From: Brucella daejeonensis
GTDB lineage: Bacteria; Pseudomonadota; Alphaproteobacteria; Rhizobiales; Rhizobiaceae
Length of the DNA stretch: 64,000 nt
Reading direction: 5' to 3'
Assembly (NCBI RefSeq): GCF_014199265.1
Contig: NZ_JACIJG010000010.1
Location: 122,910-186,909, forward strand
A model generated the notes under the pieces. That model saw only the letters and a program-made list of their open reading frames with translations, was not told the DNA's origin and made no database searches. The first letter of the stretch is position 1, and each line of letters opens with the position of its first letter. The translations under genes and the position numbers were made by a program. Positions 54,399 through 62,865 of the stretch are shown here, piece after piece.

Positions 54399-55451
54399 AT
54401 GAATACCGAGAAGAACGTCCAGACCGTGAAGGACTTCTTCGCCGCGATCGGCCGCGGCGACAGGGAGGGTCTGCTGGCGCTGGTCGCCGAAGACATCGAG
54501 TGGATCATCCCGGGCGAGAACTGGCCATTGGCTGGTACGCACCGCGGACACTCTGGATTGGCGGATTTGCTTCTAACGGCGTCCAAGACGTTGGAAACGT
54601 ACACAGAGCCCCGCGAATACGTAGCGCAGGGAGATCGGGTCCTGGTCCTCGGTTTCGCAAGGGGCAAGGTCAAGGCTACGAACAGGGCGTTCGAGGACCA
54701 TTTCGTCTTCGCCATTACCGTCCAGAACGGCAAGCTGACGAACATCCGGGAGTATATCGATACCCAAGCACTGGCGCGGGCCTCCGACATGGCCGCGAAC
54801 CCGGGACCCTTAATCACCGAGACGATCAGCATCATCGGATCAGGCGGCATGGCCGCGGCGATCGGCGGCCTTGCCGCCTGGGCCGGGCACACCGTCGAGG
54901 TGACGGCGCGCGCCGCCGCCAAGGCGCAGGCGCTGGCCGAGCAAATCGGAGCCGGCGCGACGACTGGGGCCTACGGCGCCGCTCCGACCGGGGACATTGT
55001 CATCCTGGCGGTTCCCTACGCAGCCGTTCTCGACGTGGTGAAGCAGTACGGCGAAAAGCTGGCAGGCAAGCTCCTCGTCGACATCACCAACCCCATCAAG
55101 TCCGACTTCACGGGCTTCTTGACCCCGGAGGACAGTTTCGGCGCGCGGGAGATCGCCAAGGTCGCTCCTGCCGCCACGGTGATAGTCAAGGCGTTCAACA
55201 CCCAGAACTCGAACGTTCTTGCCGCCGGTCCGGTCGAAGGCCGCACATTGGACATATTTCTCGCCGGCGACGACGCGCAGGCGAAGGCGCGCGTTTCGGC
55301 GTTCATTGATAGCCTTGGACTGCGGCCGATGGATACCGGGCCACTTACGATGGCGCGGACGCTGGAGCACGCCTGCATGTTGTGGCTGGGCCTGATGACC
55401 CACTCCGTCAAGCACACCAATTTCTCAATCGGCGTCAGTCTTCCCGGCTGA
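54399..55451 (+). CDS. Fusion protein: SnoaL-like domain + F420-reductase-fold domain
   Basis: A 350-residue fusion. Residues about 1-130 are an NTF2/SnoaL-like domain (NVQTVKDFFAAIGRGDREGL, WIIPGENWPLAGTHRG, ITVQNGKLTNIREYID). Residues from about 140 (TISIIGSGGMAAAIGGLAAW, IVILAVPYAAVLDVV, VDITNPI, VIVKAFNTQNSN) form a reductase-fold Rossmann domain, paralogous to 53734 and 56492. The joint shows no stop or frameshift, so it seems a genuine single protein. Start ATG at 54399 has GGAGG. Function unknown. Confidence 0.85.
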   Translation: MNTEKNVQTVKDFFAAIGRGDREGLLALVAEDIEWIIPGENWPLAGTHRGHSGLADLLLTASKTLETYTEPREYVAQGDRVLVLGFARGKVKATNRAFEDHFVFAITVQNGKLTNIREYIDTQALARASDMAANPGPLITETISIIGSGGMAAAIGGLAAWAGHTVEVTARAAAKAQALAEQIGAGATTGAYGAAPTGDIVILAVPYAAVLDVVKQYGEKLAGKLLVDITNPIKSDFTGFLTPEDSFGAREIAKVAPAATVIVKAFNTQNSNVLAAGPVEGRTLDIFLAGDDAQAKARVSAFIDSLGLRPMDTGPLTMARTLEHACMLWLGLMTHSVKHTNFSIGVSLPG

Positions 55452-55498
55452 GCAAGCCCGTCCCGCAACTTCTCGCGTCGCCCACAAGGAGCAGTACC

Positions 55499-56437
55499 AT
55501 GCACGTTTTCGTCACAGGGGGGACCGGCCATTCCGGTCCGTACATTATCTCCGAGCTCGTCGCCGCCGGCCACGAGGTTACCGCTCTGGCCCGGTCAGAC
55601 GTAACTGCGGCGGCAGTGTCCAAACGCGGCGCCAAGGTGCGTCGCGGCAGCCTGGAGGATCTCGACGGGCTCAGGGCGGCGGCGGCGGAGTCCGACGGTG
55701 TCATTCACGTCGCGCACAGGCAAGACCTGCTTCCCTCCGGCGGCATCGACGCCGTGGCTGCGGCGGAGGTCCAGATCATGCTCGCCTACGGCGAGGCGAT
55801 GGCTGGGACTGGAAAGCCGCTGGTCGTATCGGGGAGCATTGGCTCGCCCGGCTGGGAAGGCCTGGGCCGACCGGCCACCGAGGTCGACCCGGCTCTTCCC
55901 GGTGGCGGATACAAGGGCACGTTGCGGGTTCGTAACATCGTGGAGACTGCGGTAATCGGCCTGGCCGAGAAGGGCGTACGGTCCTCGGTTGTGCGGATTC
56001 CTCCCGTCATGCACAGCACGACCGACAATGCCGGCTTCCTCCCGCTGCTGATCGGACTCGCGAAGGAGAAGGGCGTCGTCGGATACCCCGGAGACGGCGC
56101 AAACCTATGGCCAGCCGTGCACGCCCGCGATCTCGCCTCCCTGTTCCGCCACGCGCTGGAGAAGAGCGTGGCCGGCAGAAATTGGCACGCGGTCGGCGAC
56201 GAGGGTATCCCGTTCCGCGAGATCGCCGAGGCCATTGGCGGCCGCCTGGGCCTGCCCACCGTGCCCATTCCCGCCGACGTCCTGATGCTGCCGGGGTACT
56301 TCGGGTTCCTCGCGAATCTGGTCACGTTGGACGTCCCGGCGTCCAACGCCATCACGCGCCAAGCCCTCGGCTGGGAACCCGCACAACTCGGCCTGCTCGC
56401 CGACCTGGACAACGGCCATTATTTCCCGGCCGGCTGA
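55499..56437 (+). CDS. NAD-dependent epimerase/dehydratase family protein
   Basis: A 312-residue extended SDR: HVFVTGGTGHSGPYIISELV (GxxGxxG), LRAAAAESDGVIHVAH, and VVRIPPVMHS. The usual YxxxK is not obvious (GGGYKGTLRVRN carries Tyr and Lys), as in atypical epimerases. Start chosen: ATG at 55499 with AAGGAG. Substrate unknown. Confidence 0.88.
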   Translation: MHVFVTGGTGHSGPYIISELVAAGHEVTALARSDVTAAAVSKRGAKVRRGSLEDLDGLRAAAAESDGVIHVAHRQDLLPSGGIDAVAAAEVQIMLAYGEAMAGTGKPLVVSGSIGSPGWEGLGRPATEVDPALPGGGYKGTLRVRNIVETAVIGLAEKGVRSSVVRIPPVMHSTTDNAGFLPLLIGLAKEKGVVGYPGDGANLWPAVHARDLASLFRHALEKSVAGRNWHAVGDEGIPFREIAEAIGGRLGLPTVPIPADVLMLPGYFGFLANLVTLDVPASNAITRQALGWEPAQLGLLADLDNGHYFPAG

Positions 56438-56491
56438 CCCTGGTCGGAGGCCACAAGCAGAAGCAGCATTTCAAACAACAGGAGACTGGAC

Positions 56492-57109
56492 ATGAGCACT
56501 ATCAGCATCATCGGCGCAGGAAACATGGCCACGGCGATCACCGGCCGTATCGCCAAGGCCGGGCATACCGTGGAGGTGATCACGCGCGACCCCGCCAAGG
56601 CCCAGGCGCTGGCCGACAAGCTCGGGTCCGGCGCGACCACTGGGACATACGGCGCCGCGCCGAAGGGCGATATCGTGATCCTCGCTGTGCCTTACTCCGG
56701 CGCGGCGGCTGCGGTGGCCGACTTTGGGGACGCGCTCGACGGCAAGGTTGTTATCGACATCGCCAATCCGGTTGCCCCCGACCTTTCGGGCCTTGTCACT
56801 CCCTCCGGCAGTTCCAGTGCGCAGGAGACTGCTAACGGCGTCCCCGGCGCGCATGTCGTGAAGGCGTTCAACACGATCTTCGGTCACGTACTTGCCAAGG
56901 GTGGACGGCTCGACGCGTTCATCGCGGCCGACGACGCCGAGGCGAAGGCGCGCGTCTCGACCTTCCTCGAGAGTCTCGGGCTTCGTCCGCTGGATGTCGG
57001 CGACCTGCACATGGCCCAGTCGCTCGAGGCGCTCGGCCTGATGATGATCGGCTTGGCCAAAAACGGCGCCGGCACCTGGGATTTCGCCATGAACGTCGAT
57101 CTCGGCTGA
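56492..57109 (+). CDS. NADPH-dependent F420-reductase-fold protein 2
   Basis: A 205-residue Rossmann protein closely related to the C-terminal domain of the fusion at 54399: TISIIGAGNMATAITGRIAK, EVITRDPAKAQALADKLGSG, IVILAVPYSGAAAAV, VIDIANPVAPDLSGL and VKAFNTIFG. Start ATG at 56492 follows GGAG. The repeated presence of this fold in one cluster suggests a shared hydride-transfer theme. Confidence 0.88.
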   Translation: MSTISIIGAGNMATAITGRIAKAGHTVEVITRDPAKAQALADKLGSGATTGTYGAAPKGDIVILAVPYSGAAAAVADFGDALDGKVVIDIANPVAPDLSGLVTPSGSSSAQETANGVPGAHVVKAFNTIFGHVLAKGGRLDAFIAADDAEAKARVSTFLESLGLRPLDVGDLHMAQSLEALGLMMIGLAKNGAGTWDFAMNVDLG

Positions 57110-57205
57110 ACAGCCGACACGCATCGCGTGGGGCGGCTATCCGCGGAGCGGAGCCGAAGCCGCGAACGCCGTCACTTGAACCGCCATCCACCGGAGAAGA
57201 ATCAC

Positions 57206-58000
57206 ATGCACATCGAACTCAAAGGCCGCAAAGCTATCGTGACCGGCTCAACCGCCGGGATTGGCCGAGCGATTGCCGAAGGACTGGCACGCGCTGGTGC
57301 GTCGGTCGTAGTCAATGGCCGCACGCAGGAACGCGTGGACATGGCGTTGCGCGAAATGCGCGCGCTGTTGCCGCAGGCAGAACTGCATGGCGTTGCTGCC
57401 GATATCGCCACGCCGGAAGGCTGCGCCGCGCTGATCGCGCACGCGCCCGATGCCGACGTCCTGATCAACAACGCCGGCACCGCGCGCCCGAACAACTTCT
57501 TCGATCAAACCGACGAAGAATGGCTCGACCTGTTCCACCTCAACGTGCTCAGCGGCGTGCGCCTGGCGCGCCATTACCTGCCGAAGATGACGGCTCGCGG
57601 CTGGGGACGCGTGGTGTTCATCAGTAGCGAATCGGCGTTGAACATCCCGAAGGAAATGATCGACTACGGAGTGACCAAGACCGCGGTACTCGCCGTATCG
57701 CGTGGGTTGGCCGAACTCGTCGCCGGCAGCGGCGTCACCGTCAATGCGGTGTTGCCCGGCCCGACCGATTCGGAAATCCTGTCCAACTGGATGAAATCGA
57801 TTGCGCAAGAGCAAGGCATCACGCCAGCGCAGGCCGAACAGGACTTCCTGAAAACGATGCGCCCGACCACGTTGATCCAGCGTTTTGCAACTACAGAAGA
57901 AGTGGCGAACATGGTGGTCTATGTCGCTTCGGAACAAGCTTCGGCGACGACCGGCGCAGCCTTGCGCGTGGACGGTGGCGTATTGCGCTCCATTGCCTGA
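57206..58000 (+). CDS. SDR family oxidoreductase
   Basis: A 264-residue classical SDR: VTGSTAGIGRAIAEGLARAG, LINNAGTARPNNFFD, FISSESALNIP (Ser), YGVTK (Tyr, Lys) and LPGPTDSEIL. Start chosen: ATG at 57206 with GGAG. Codon use looks somewhat different from the genes to its left (more AAC/CAG-type choices), so it may come from another donor. Substrate unknown. Confidence 0.9.
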   Translation: MHIELKGRKAIVTGSTAGIGRAIAEGLARAGASVVVNGRTQERVDMALREMRALLPQAELHGVAADIATPEGCAALIAHAPDADVLINNAGTARPNNFFDQTDEEWLDLFHLNVLSGVRLARHYLPKMTARGWGRVVFISSESALNIPKEMIDYGVTKTAVLAVSRGLAELVAGSGVTVNAVLPGPTDSEILSNWMKSIAQEQGITPAQAEQDFLKTMRPTTLIQRFATTEEVANMVVYVASEQASATTGAALRVDGGVLRSIA

Positions 58001-58088
58001 CTGTTTCCGTAGGGCTGAATGACTATTCAGCACATCACCTGCAGTGCGTTACAGTTTTAAGAAAGCGACATCACGGTTAGGATTAAGC

Positions 58089-58496
58089 ATGTTTGATACA
58101 AAGGTCGCCATTCTGGTTTTGAATGATCTCGCAACCTGGCAGAAGCTGAACGTCACTGCGTTTCTCGCGACCGGCATAGCCGGTGCGGTGCCGGAGGCCA
58201 TGGGCGATCCTTATGAGGATGCGTCAGGACGGCAATTCACAAGCCTTCTCGGACAGCCGGTGATGATCTTTGCCGCCGGGCCCGAAGAGCTAGCACGCGC
58301 TCACCGGATTTCCGGCGAGAATGGGCTGGTTACGGCTGCCTATGTGCGGGCGATGTTTCAAACAGGGCACGACGCGGCCAACCGCGAGGTGTTCAAGGCC
58401 GAACCAGCCAATGCACCCGATCTCGTCGGCATCGCGATCCGAGGCCCGAAGAAAATCGTCGACAAGGCGACCAAGGGAGCAAAGCTGCATCCATGA
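58089..58496 (+). CDS. DUF2000 family protein
   Basis: A 135-residue protein: FDTKVAILVLNDLATWQKLN, VTAFLATGIAG, and GNREVFKAEPAN-like later segments match DUF2000, a peptidyl-tRNA hydrolase II-like fold without known activity. Start chosen: ATG at 58089, with AGGA six bases upstream; the frame from 58044 is less likely. Confidence 0.82.
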   Translation: MFDTKVAILVLNDLATWQKLNVTAFLATGIAGAVPEAMGDPYEDASGRQFTSLLGQPVMIFAAGPEELARAHRISGENGLVTAAYVRAMFQTGHDAANREVFKAEPANAPDLVGIAIRGPKKIVDKATKGAKLHP

Positions 58497-58677
58497 CGAT
58501 GGCGGTGGGCGTGGTGGTTAGATGAGCGTGCGGGTCGGCGAGAAATCCCTTCCATGTATCGAAGCGGTAGTCCGCCTCGGTCAAGCGCGTCCTGATCTCG
58601 TCCGCCTTGTTCGTCGATAGGAGCAGGAAACCCAACACCTGAACGGCCGCTATCCCGACCTCGCCACCCAGCAGCCG

Positions 58678-58860
58678 TCAGGCAGGATTCCACCCCGCTT
58701 GAGCCATTCCGGAGCAGCGAGCGAAGCCGGTGACGTCCTTTCCGGCCACCAGCTTTGTGCCGTCTGACAGCGTGACGTTGAGCAGGCCGCAATAGCCATG
58801 GAAAGATCGGATCGTTGACATCGCGGCCTGGCTGGCGTGCTGCGCGCCCTGATTGACGCG
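58678..58860 (-). pseudogene. Remnant of a DJ-1/PfpI family gene
   Basis: The minus-strand translation HGYCGLLNVTLSDGTKLVAG followed by KDVTGFA matches the region after the nucleophile elbow in DJ-1/PfpI proteins (HGPAGLLNVxLSDGxxLVxGKxVTGF). The frame breaks off after about 20 further residues. N-terminal parts are missing. Confidence 0.55.
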
Positions 58861-59098
58861 GACAATCCTCGATATAGCCCTTGCAGCATCTTGCGACGCC
58901 CGGTTTGGAACTGGAGGACACGTCCACGATGGAAAAAGGTCGTGCGGTAGCCAATCCGCGGATGAGAGTTTGATCAATCGTCGTCAGAAACAGACGCGCG
59001 CAGCACACCAGCCAGGCCGTTCAATCCACATCTTGCATCGGACTTCGTGCCGGTGTCACAATAGCCATGTGCTCGTCCAGACGTGACCATCATGAGAG

Positions 59099-59141
59099 GG
59101 CTATAGCGTAGACGTAGTTCTCGGTTTCGTCGTTCCCGGCC
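59099..59141 (+). repeat. Diverged direct repeat, right copy
   Basis: GGGCTATAGCGTAGACGTAG, a variable core, then CCCGGCCCGCC: compare 47988-48031, same orientation. Confidence 0.4.
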
Positions 59142-59237
59142 CGCCATTTATTTCATTCCATGATCGGTTTGTTTTTAGCCAGCACGGAAATCGCCCAATG
59201 CTTCTCCGCGACAGGCAAACCATGCTAGAAGAACGCC

Positions 59238-59906
59238 ATGAGTGTCTTGTCAGCCGTTTCTCCCGTTTATAATCCGCCGCAGGAGCCTTATGTCTCGGTC
59301 ATCCATCGCGACGCGGACATTCTCGTGCTGGACAAGCCGAGCGGCCTCCTGTCCGTTCCTGGGCGCCATCCGGCATTATCGGACAGTCTGGCGACGCGGG
59401 TAAGGGAACAGTTCCCCCGGGCGCAGATGATCAACCGTCTCGACAAGGATACGTCCGGCCTCGTGCTGATGTCGCTCAACCGCAAGGCACATGCAGCCAT
59501 CGCCTCTCAGTTCGAAGCCCGCACAACGCAGAAATCCTATATCGCCGTAGTCTCGGGCCGGATCGAGGATGATGAAGGCCTGATCGACCTGCCATTGGCA
59601 ATCGATCCCGAAAACAAACCGCGCCATCGCGTCGATCACGAGAACGGCAAGCCGGCACAGACACGCTGGCGCGTTCTGCATCGTGACCGGAAAACCACCC
59701 GGCTGCGGCTTTTCCCGTTGACGGGCCGCACGCATCAATTGCGCGTACATATGAAGGCTTTGGGACACGTCATCCTGGGAGACGAGTTTTATGCCGAAGG
59801 AGAAGCTCTGGCCGCTGCAGACCGTCTGCTTCTGCACGCGGAAGAACTGGCCTTTCGACACCCCGACGGGCGCGACGTGCAGTTTACAGCGCCCTGCCCG
59901 TTCTGA
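59238..59906 (+). CDS. RluA-family pseudouridine synthase
   Basis: A 222-residue RluA-type pseudouridine synthase without an S4 domain. The catalytic Asp is in MINRLDKDTSGLVLMS, with TTQKSYIAVVSG, LFPLTGRTHQLRVHM and GHVILGDEFY following. The short length and lack of S4 favour the RluA subgroup (23S 746 / tRNA position 32) over RluC/D. It is 8 bp before the methyltransferase gene. Probably core chromosome. Confidence 0.9.
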   Translation: MSVLSAVSPVYNPPQEPYVSVIHRDADILVLDKPSGLLSVPGRHPALSDSLATRVREQFPRAQMINRLDKDTSGLVLMSLNRKAHAAIASQFEARTTQKSYIAVVSGRIEDDEGLIDLPLAIDPENKPRHRVDHENGKPAQTRWRVLHRDRKTTRLRLFPLTGRTHQLRVHMKALGHVILGDEFYAEGEALAAADRLLLHAEELAFRHPDGRDVQFTAPCPF

Positions 59907-59914
59907 GAGAACCC

Positions 59915-60532
59915 ATGCCGCAAAAAATAGATGTATCGGATCTGGTTGTTGATTTCATCGGGGGAGCCGTCGGTCATCGCTTTCGTTCGGGCGAAGGGCG
60001 CAACCAGCCGCTCGCCCGCGCCGCTGGACTGACACGCGATGTGATGCCGGACATTGTCGACGCGACGGCCGGTCTCGGGCGCGATGCCTTCCTGCTGGCC
60101 TCGCTCGGTGCAAAGGTAACCCTGATCGAACGTTCCGCGAGAATGCATGAGCTGTTGGCCGAAGGACTGGCCCGCGCCGCAGCACAAGGCGGGCGCTATG
60201 CCGAAACAGTTGCGCGGATGACCTTGCTGCGCGGCGATTCCTGTACCCTCCTGCCGGAACTGAAACCACAGGTCGTTCTGGTCGATCCCATGCATCCACC
60301 CCGCGGAAATACCGCTCTCGTCAAAAAGGAAATGCGCCAGATTCGCGAAATTGTCGGCACGGATCCCGACGCCGAAAAACTCATGCATGTGGCGCTGGAA
60401 GCAGCGCAGAACAGAGTGGTGCTGAAATGGCCCTTACGTGCGGAACCAATGGCCGGCTTGCGTAAACCCTCGCACCAGATCCTCGGCAAGAGCACCCGCT
60501 ACGATGTGTTTGTGAAGGCGAAAATCGCCTGA
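59915..60532 (+). CDS. rsmJ: Class I SAM methyltransferase, RsmJ family
   Basis: A 205-residue protein: VDATAGLGRDAFLLASLGAKVTLIER, HELLAEGLARA, VVLVDPMHPPRG, and KWPLRAEPM match RsmJ, which methylates G1516 of 16S rRNA. It lies 8 bp after the pseudouridine synthase gene, so both may act on rRNA. Its last bases overlap the antisense tail of the neighbouring recombinase. Confidence 0.88.
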   Translation: MPQKIDVSDLVVDFIGGAVGHRFRSGEGRNQPLARAAGLTRDVMPDIVDATAGLGRDAFLLASLGAKVTLIERSARMHELLAEGLARAAAQGGRYAETVARMTLLRGDSCTLLPELKPQVVLVDPMHPPRGNTALVKKEMRQIREIVGTDPDAEKLMHVALEAAQNRVVLKWPLRAEPMAGLRKPSHQILGKSTRYDVFVKAKIA

Positions 60533-62271
60533 GGGCGAAGCCGCGATCCTGACAGTCGGAGCGGGCTTCCGGCGCGTGGGAACGCAAGAAGCCCCACGGC
60601 GGGGACCATGGGGCTTTTTCGATAATTTTGGTTGCGGGGGCGTGCATCGGCTACGAGTATAAGACCGGGTTCCCTTTGGGCTTCTTCCGCCTTGATGAAG
60701 TCGAGAATACCGAACAACTCGCCGCGTAGCTCGGCATGAACCTCGCCGCGCTTTTCGCCGGGCGTGAGAATGATTTCCCCGATAAGGGAGCGAAGAGCTT
60801 CCGCCGCCTGCCTGCCGCCGTCCGGATCGCTGAGTGCTTCGGTCAAACGCTCGACTCGAAGGCGGTAGAGATTAGCGATATTCGGATGAACGTCCGGCAC
60901 ATCGGCGGGCGCTTGCGCCATGCGGACGGTGATTTCAGCCTTCTGGCGTTCAAGTTCATCCATGCGGGCCTTCATGCTCGGCTGATACATGCCATCTTCG
61001 ATAGCCGCGATTATCCCGACAATCGCCTTCTCGATTTTGGCAAGTGCTTTCTGGTCGGTCTGCACCTGTGTACGCAGATCACGGTTGAGGCGGTTCATTT
61101 CCTCCGCATAGGCTTTGACAGCTTCGGCAACCGATTCCGATGATACAAGCCGCTCTTTCAGGCCACTGAGGACACGGGCTTCTATGTTCTGGCGGGTGAT
61201 GGAGCGACCATTGTCGTTGGTGCCACGCCGATGATGGTTGAGGCAGGCATAGCGGTTAGGCGTGATGATGCCGTATTTGCCGCCGCAGCATCCGCAGGTC
61301 AGAAGGCCGGAAAGGAGATGAACCGGTCTGTTTGCCAGATGGACGCGCTTCATGCGACCTTCGAGTGTGTTTGCTGGGTTCGGACCAAAGATTTCCGATA
61401 TCTGCTTCTGGCGTGCACGGGTGGCGTTCCAAAGTTCGTCGTCCACGATGCGTAGGGGCGGAACCTCGGTCCTGATCCATGCGCTTTCCGGGTTGATGCG
61501 CGATACGCGCCTGCCGGTGGATGGGTCTTTGATATACCGCAGGCGGTTCCAGACCAGAACTCCTGCATATAGCTCGTTATTGATGATGCCGGTTCCCCGA
61601 CTGACATGGCCGCGAATGCTGGTGTCACCCCATGCACGGCCAAGCGGACCGGGAACGCCTTCTCGATTGAGATCTTTAGCGATTGACTTCGGGCTTTTGC
61701 CGGACGCGAATTCGCGGAAGATGCGGCGGATGGTGTCGGCTTCCTCGGGGATGATTTCCCGGTCGCCACGGATCGGCTCGCCGTTGGCGTCGAACTTCTT
61801 CACCACCTTGTAACCGTAGCAAAGCCCACCTCCTGCCTTGCCCTTCTCCACCCTGCCCCGAAGACCACGATGTGTCTTCATGGCAAGGTCTTTCAGGAAC
61901 AGAGCATTCATCGTGCCTTTCAGGCCGACATGAAGCTCGGAGATTTCGCCTTCAGCCAATGTCACTATGGTGACGCCTGCGAATTTCAGATGTTTATAGA
62001 GCGTGGCAACGTCCGCCTGATCGCGGCTGATACGGTCTAGCGCCTCGGCCAGAACCACCGTGAACATGCCACGCTGCGCGTCCCGCACAAGTTGCTGAAT
62101 GCCAGAACGTAAGATTGTGCTGGAACCGGAAATGGCCGCGTCCTGATAGCTACCCGTCACCTGCCAGTGTTCCCATGCTGCATATTCCTCGCAAAGCCGG
62201 AACTGATCTTCAATGGATGCTTCCCGCTGATTATCCGAAGAATAGCGGGCATACAAAGCTACACGGGTCAT
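60499..62271 (-). CDS. Serine recombinase (integrase of the tRNA-fMet element)
   Basis: A 590-residue large serine recombinase. The resolvase domain has the nucleophile in YARYSSDNQREASIEDQ, and EALDRISRDQAD. The recombinase domain (GLCYGYKVVKKFD, RGTGIINNELYAGVLVWNRL) and the zinc ribbon (CGCCGGKYGII ... CLNHHRRGTND) follow. The native protein ends at about 60641; the rest (from NQNYRK on) is read from chromosomal DNA beyond the attachment site, over the rsmJ terminator and its 3' end. A small gene precedes it by 18 bp. Confidence 0.93.
   Translation of the reverse strand: MTRVALYARYSSDNQREASIEDQFRLCEEYAAWEHWQVTGSYQDAAISGSSTILRSGIQQLVRDAQRGMFTVVLAEALDRISRDQADVATLYKHLKFAGVTIVTLAEGEISELHVGLKGTMNALFLKDLAMKTHRGLRGRVEKGKAGGGLCYGYKVVKKFDANGEPIRGDREIIPEEADTIRRIFREFASGKSPKSIAKDLNREGVPGPLGRAWGDTSIRGHVSRGTGIINNELYAGVLVWNRLRYIKDPSTGRRVSRINPESAWIRTEVPPLRIVDDELWNATRARQKQISEIFGPNPANTLEGRMKRVHLANRPVHLLSGLLTCGCCGGKYGIITPNRYACLNHHRRGTNDNGRSITRQNIEARVLSGLKERLVSSESVAEAVKAYAEEMNRLNRDLRTQVQTDQKALAKIEKAIVGIIAAIEDGMYQPSMKARMDELERQKAEITVRMAQAPADVPDVHPNIANLYRLRVERLTEALSDPDGGRQAAEALRSLIGEIILTPGEKRGEVHAELRGELFGILDFIKAEEAQREPGLILVADARPRNQNYRKSPMVPAVGLLAFPRAGSPLRLSGSRLRPQAIFAFTNTS
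60593..60617 (+). terminator. Terminator after rsmJ
   Basis: AAGCCCCA and TGGGGCTT pair around a 12-nt loop and are followed by TTTC on the plus strand. On the minus strand it could also terminate tRNA-fMet before integration of the element. Confidence 0.65.
60629..60641. repeat. Left attachment repeat of the tRNA-fMet element
   Basis: TGGTTGCGGGGGC is identical to 63906-63918, the complement of the tRNA-fMet 3' end. Confidence 0.75.
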
Positions 62272-62289
62272 GGTCAGTTCTCCGTTCGA

Positions 62290-62544
62290 TCAATCCTCGT
62301 CTGCTTCGCCCTCATTGTCTCCGGTGCTGCGAAGCTCATCATTATCGTTGGCGGTGGCGGCGTGCAGCCGCTCGAAGTCTTCTCGCGCCATCTGCCTGCC
62401 AATGAGGCGAGCAATGGACAGCACAACCTTGTCCAGTTTTTGCCATGGTGTAATATCGCTGTCGTCATTCTGACGTTGCAGCGGATGATTGTCATTGGCT
62501 GGTTTCCAGCCTTCATCCGATGGCGGTTTTGCTTCGTCTTCCAT
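62290..62544 (-). CDS. Small recombinase-associated protein, unknown function
   Basis: An 84-residue hydrophilic protein with a helical core (WQKLDKVVLSIARLIGRQMA, REDFERLHAATANDND). I recall similar short proteins beside serine recombinases in alphaproteobacteria; function unknown, perhaps a directionality or accessory factor. It ends 18 bp before the recombinase start. Confidence 0.65.
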   Translation of the reverse strand: MEDEAKPPSDEGWKPANDNHPLQRQNDDSDITPWQKLDKVVLSIARLIGRQMAREDFERLHAATANDNDELRSTGDNEGEADED

Positions 62545-62865
62545 CCTTCAACCTGTTTTCTATTGAAACCGAACAGGCATGAAACAGCGCCCAGCGTAAA
62601 ATCGGAAACGATTTCGAACGCCATGCGGCTATAGCGAAGGATCGGCGGCAAATCGGATAGTTTGCAATTCATTGTCGTCTCCGGCGTTGCCGTCAAAAGG
62701 GGAGTGCTCGCGCTCACCCCTCGCCTTATCTGCTTCCCAAGCCTCTGTCGGGGGCGGCGCCATTCGGTCAAGGCTGGCGTGATAGCGCCACCGCGAAGCG
62801 GCTTGGCCTTGACGGAATGGCGCCGCTCCGGCCTCATCGTTCAAGCAGAAAAGCCAAGGCACTGA
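62545..62865. other. Non-coding stretch with inverted repeat
   Basis: 321 bp between the small gene and the LysR gene. It holds an inverted repeat (62755-62825); short open frames here look non-coding. Confidence 0.5.
62755..62825. repeat. 19-bp inverted repeat with 33-bp spacer
   Basis: CGGCGCCATTCGGTCAAGG (62755-62773) and its near-perfect complement (62807-62825, one mismatch) can form a long hairpin just past the LysR stop. Confidence 0.75.

Larger units (their letters stand above)
58497..59237. other. Gap with decayed genes and right repeat copy
   Basis: 741 bp without an intact gene. On the minus strand it has a coding remnant near 58500-58638 (STNKADEIRTRLTEADYRF), a DJ-1/PfpI remnant (58678-58860), and on the plus strand the right copy of the diverged repeat (59099-59141). 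Confidence 0.5.

Noticed and set aside
62629..62862. 77-codon minus-strand frame in the tRNA-fMet element
   Set aside because: It covers the inverted repeat, has no ribosome site and no protein-like pattern.
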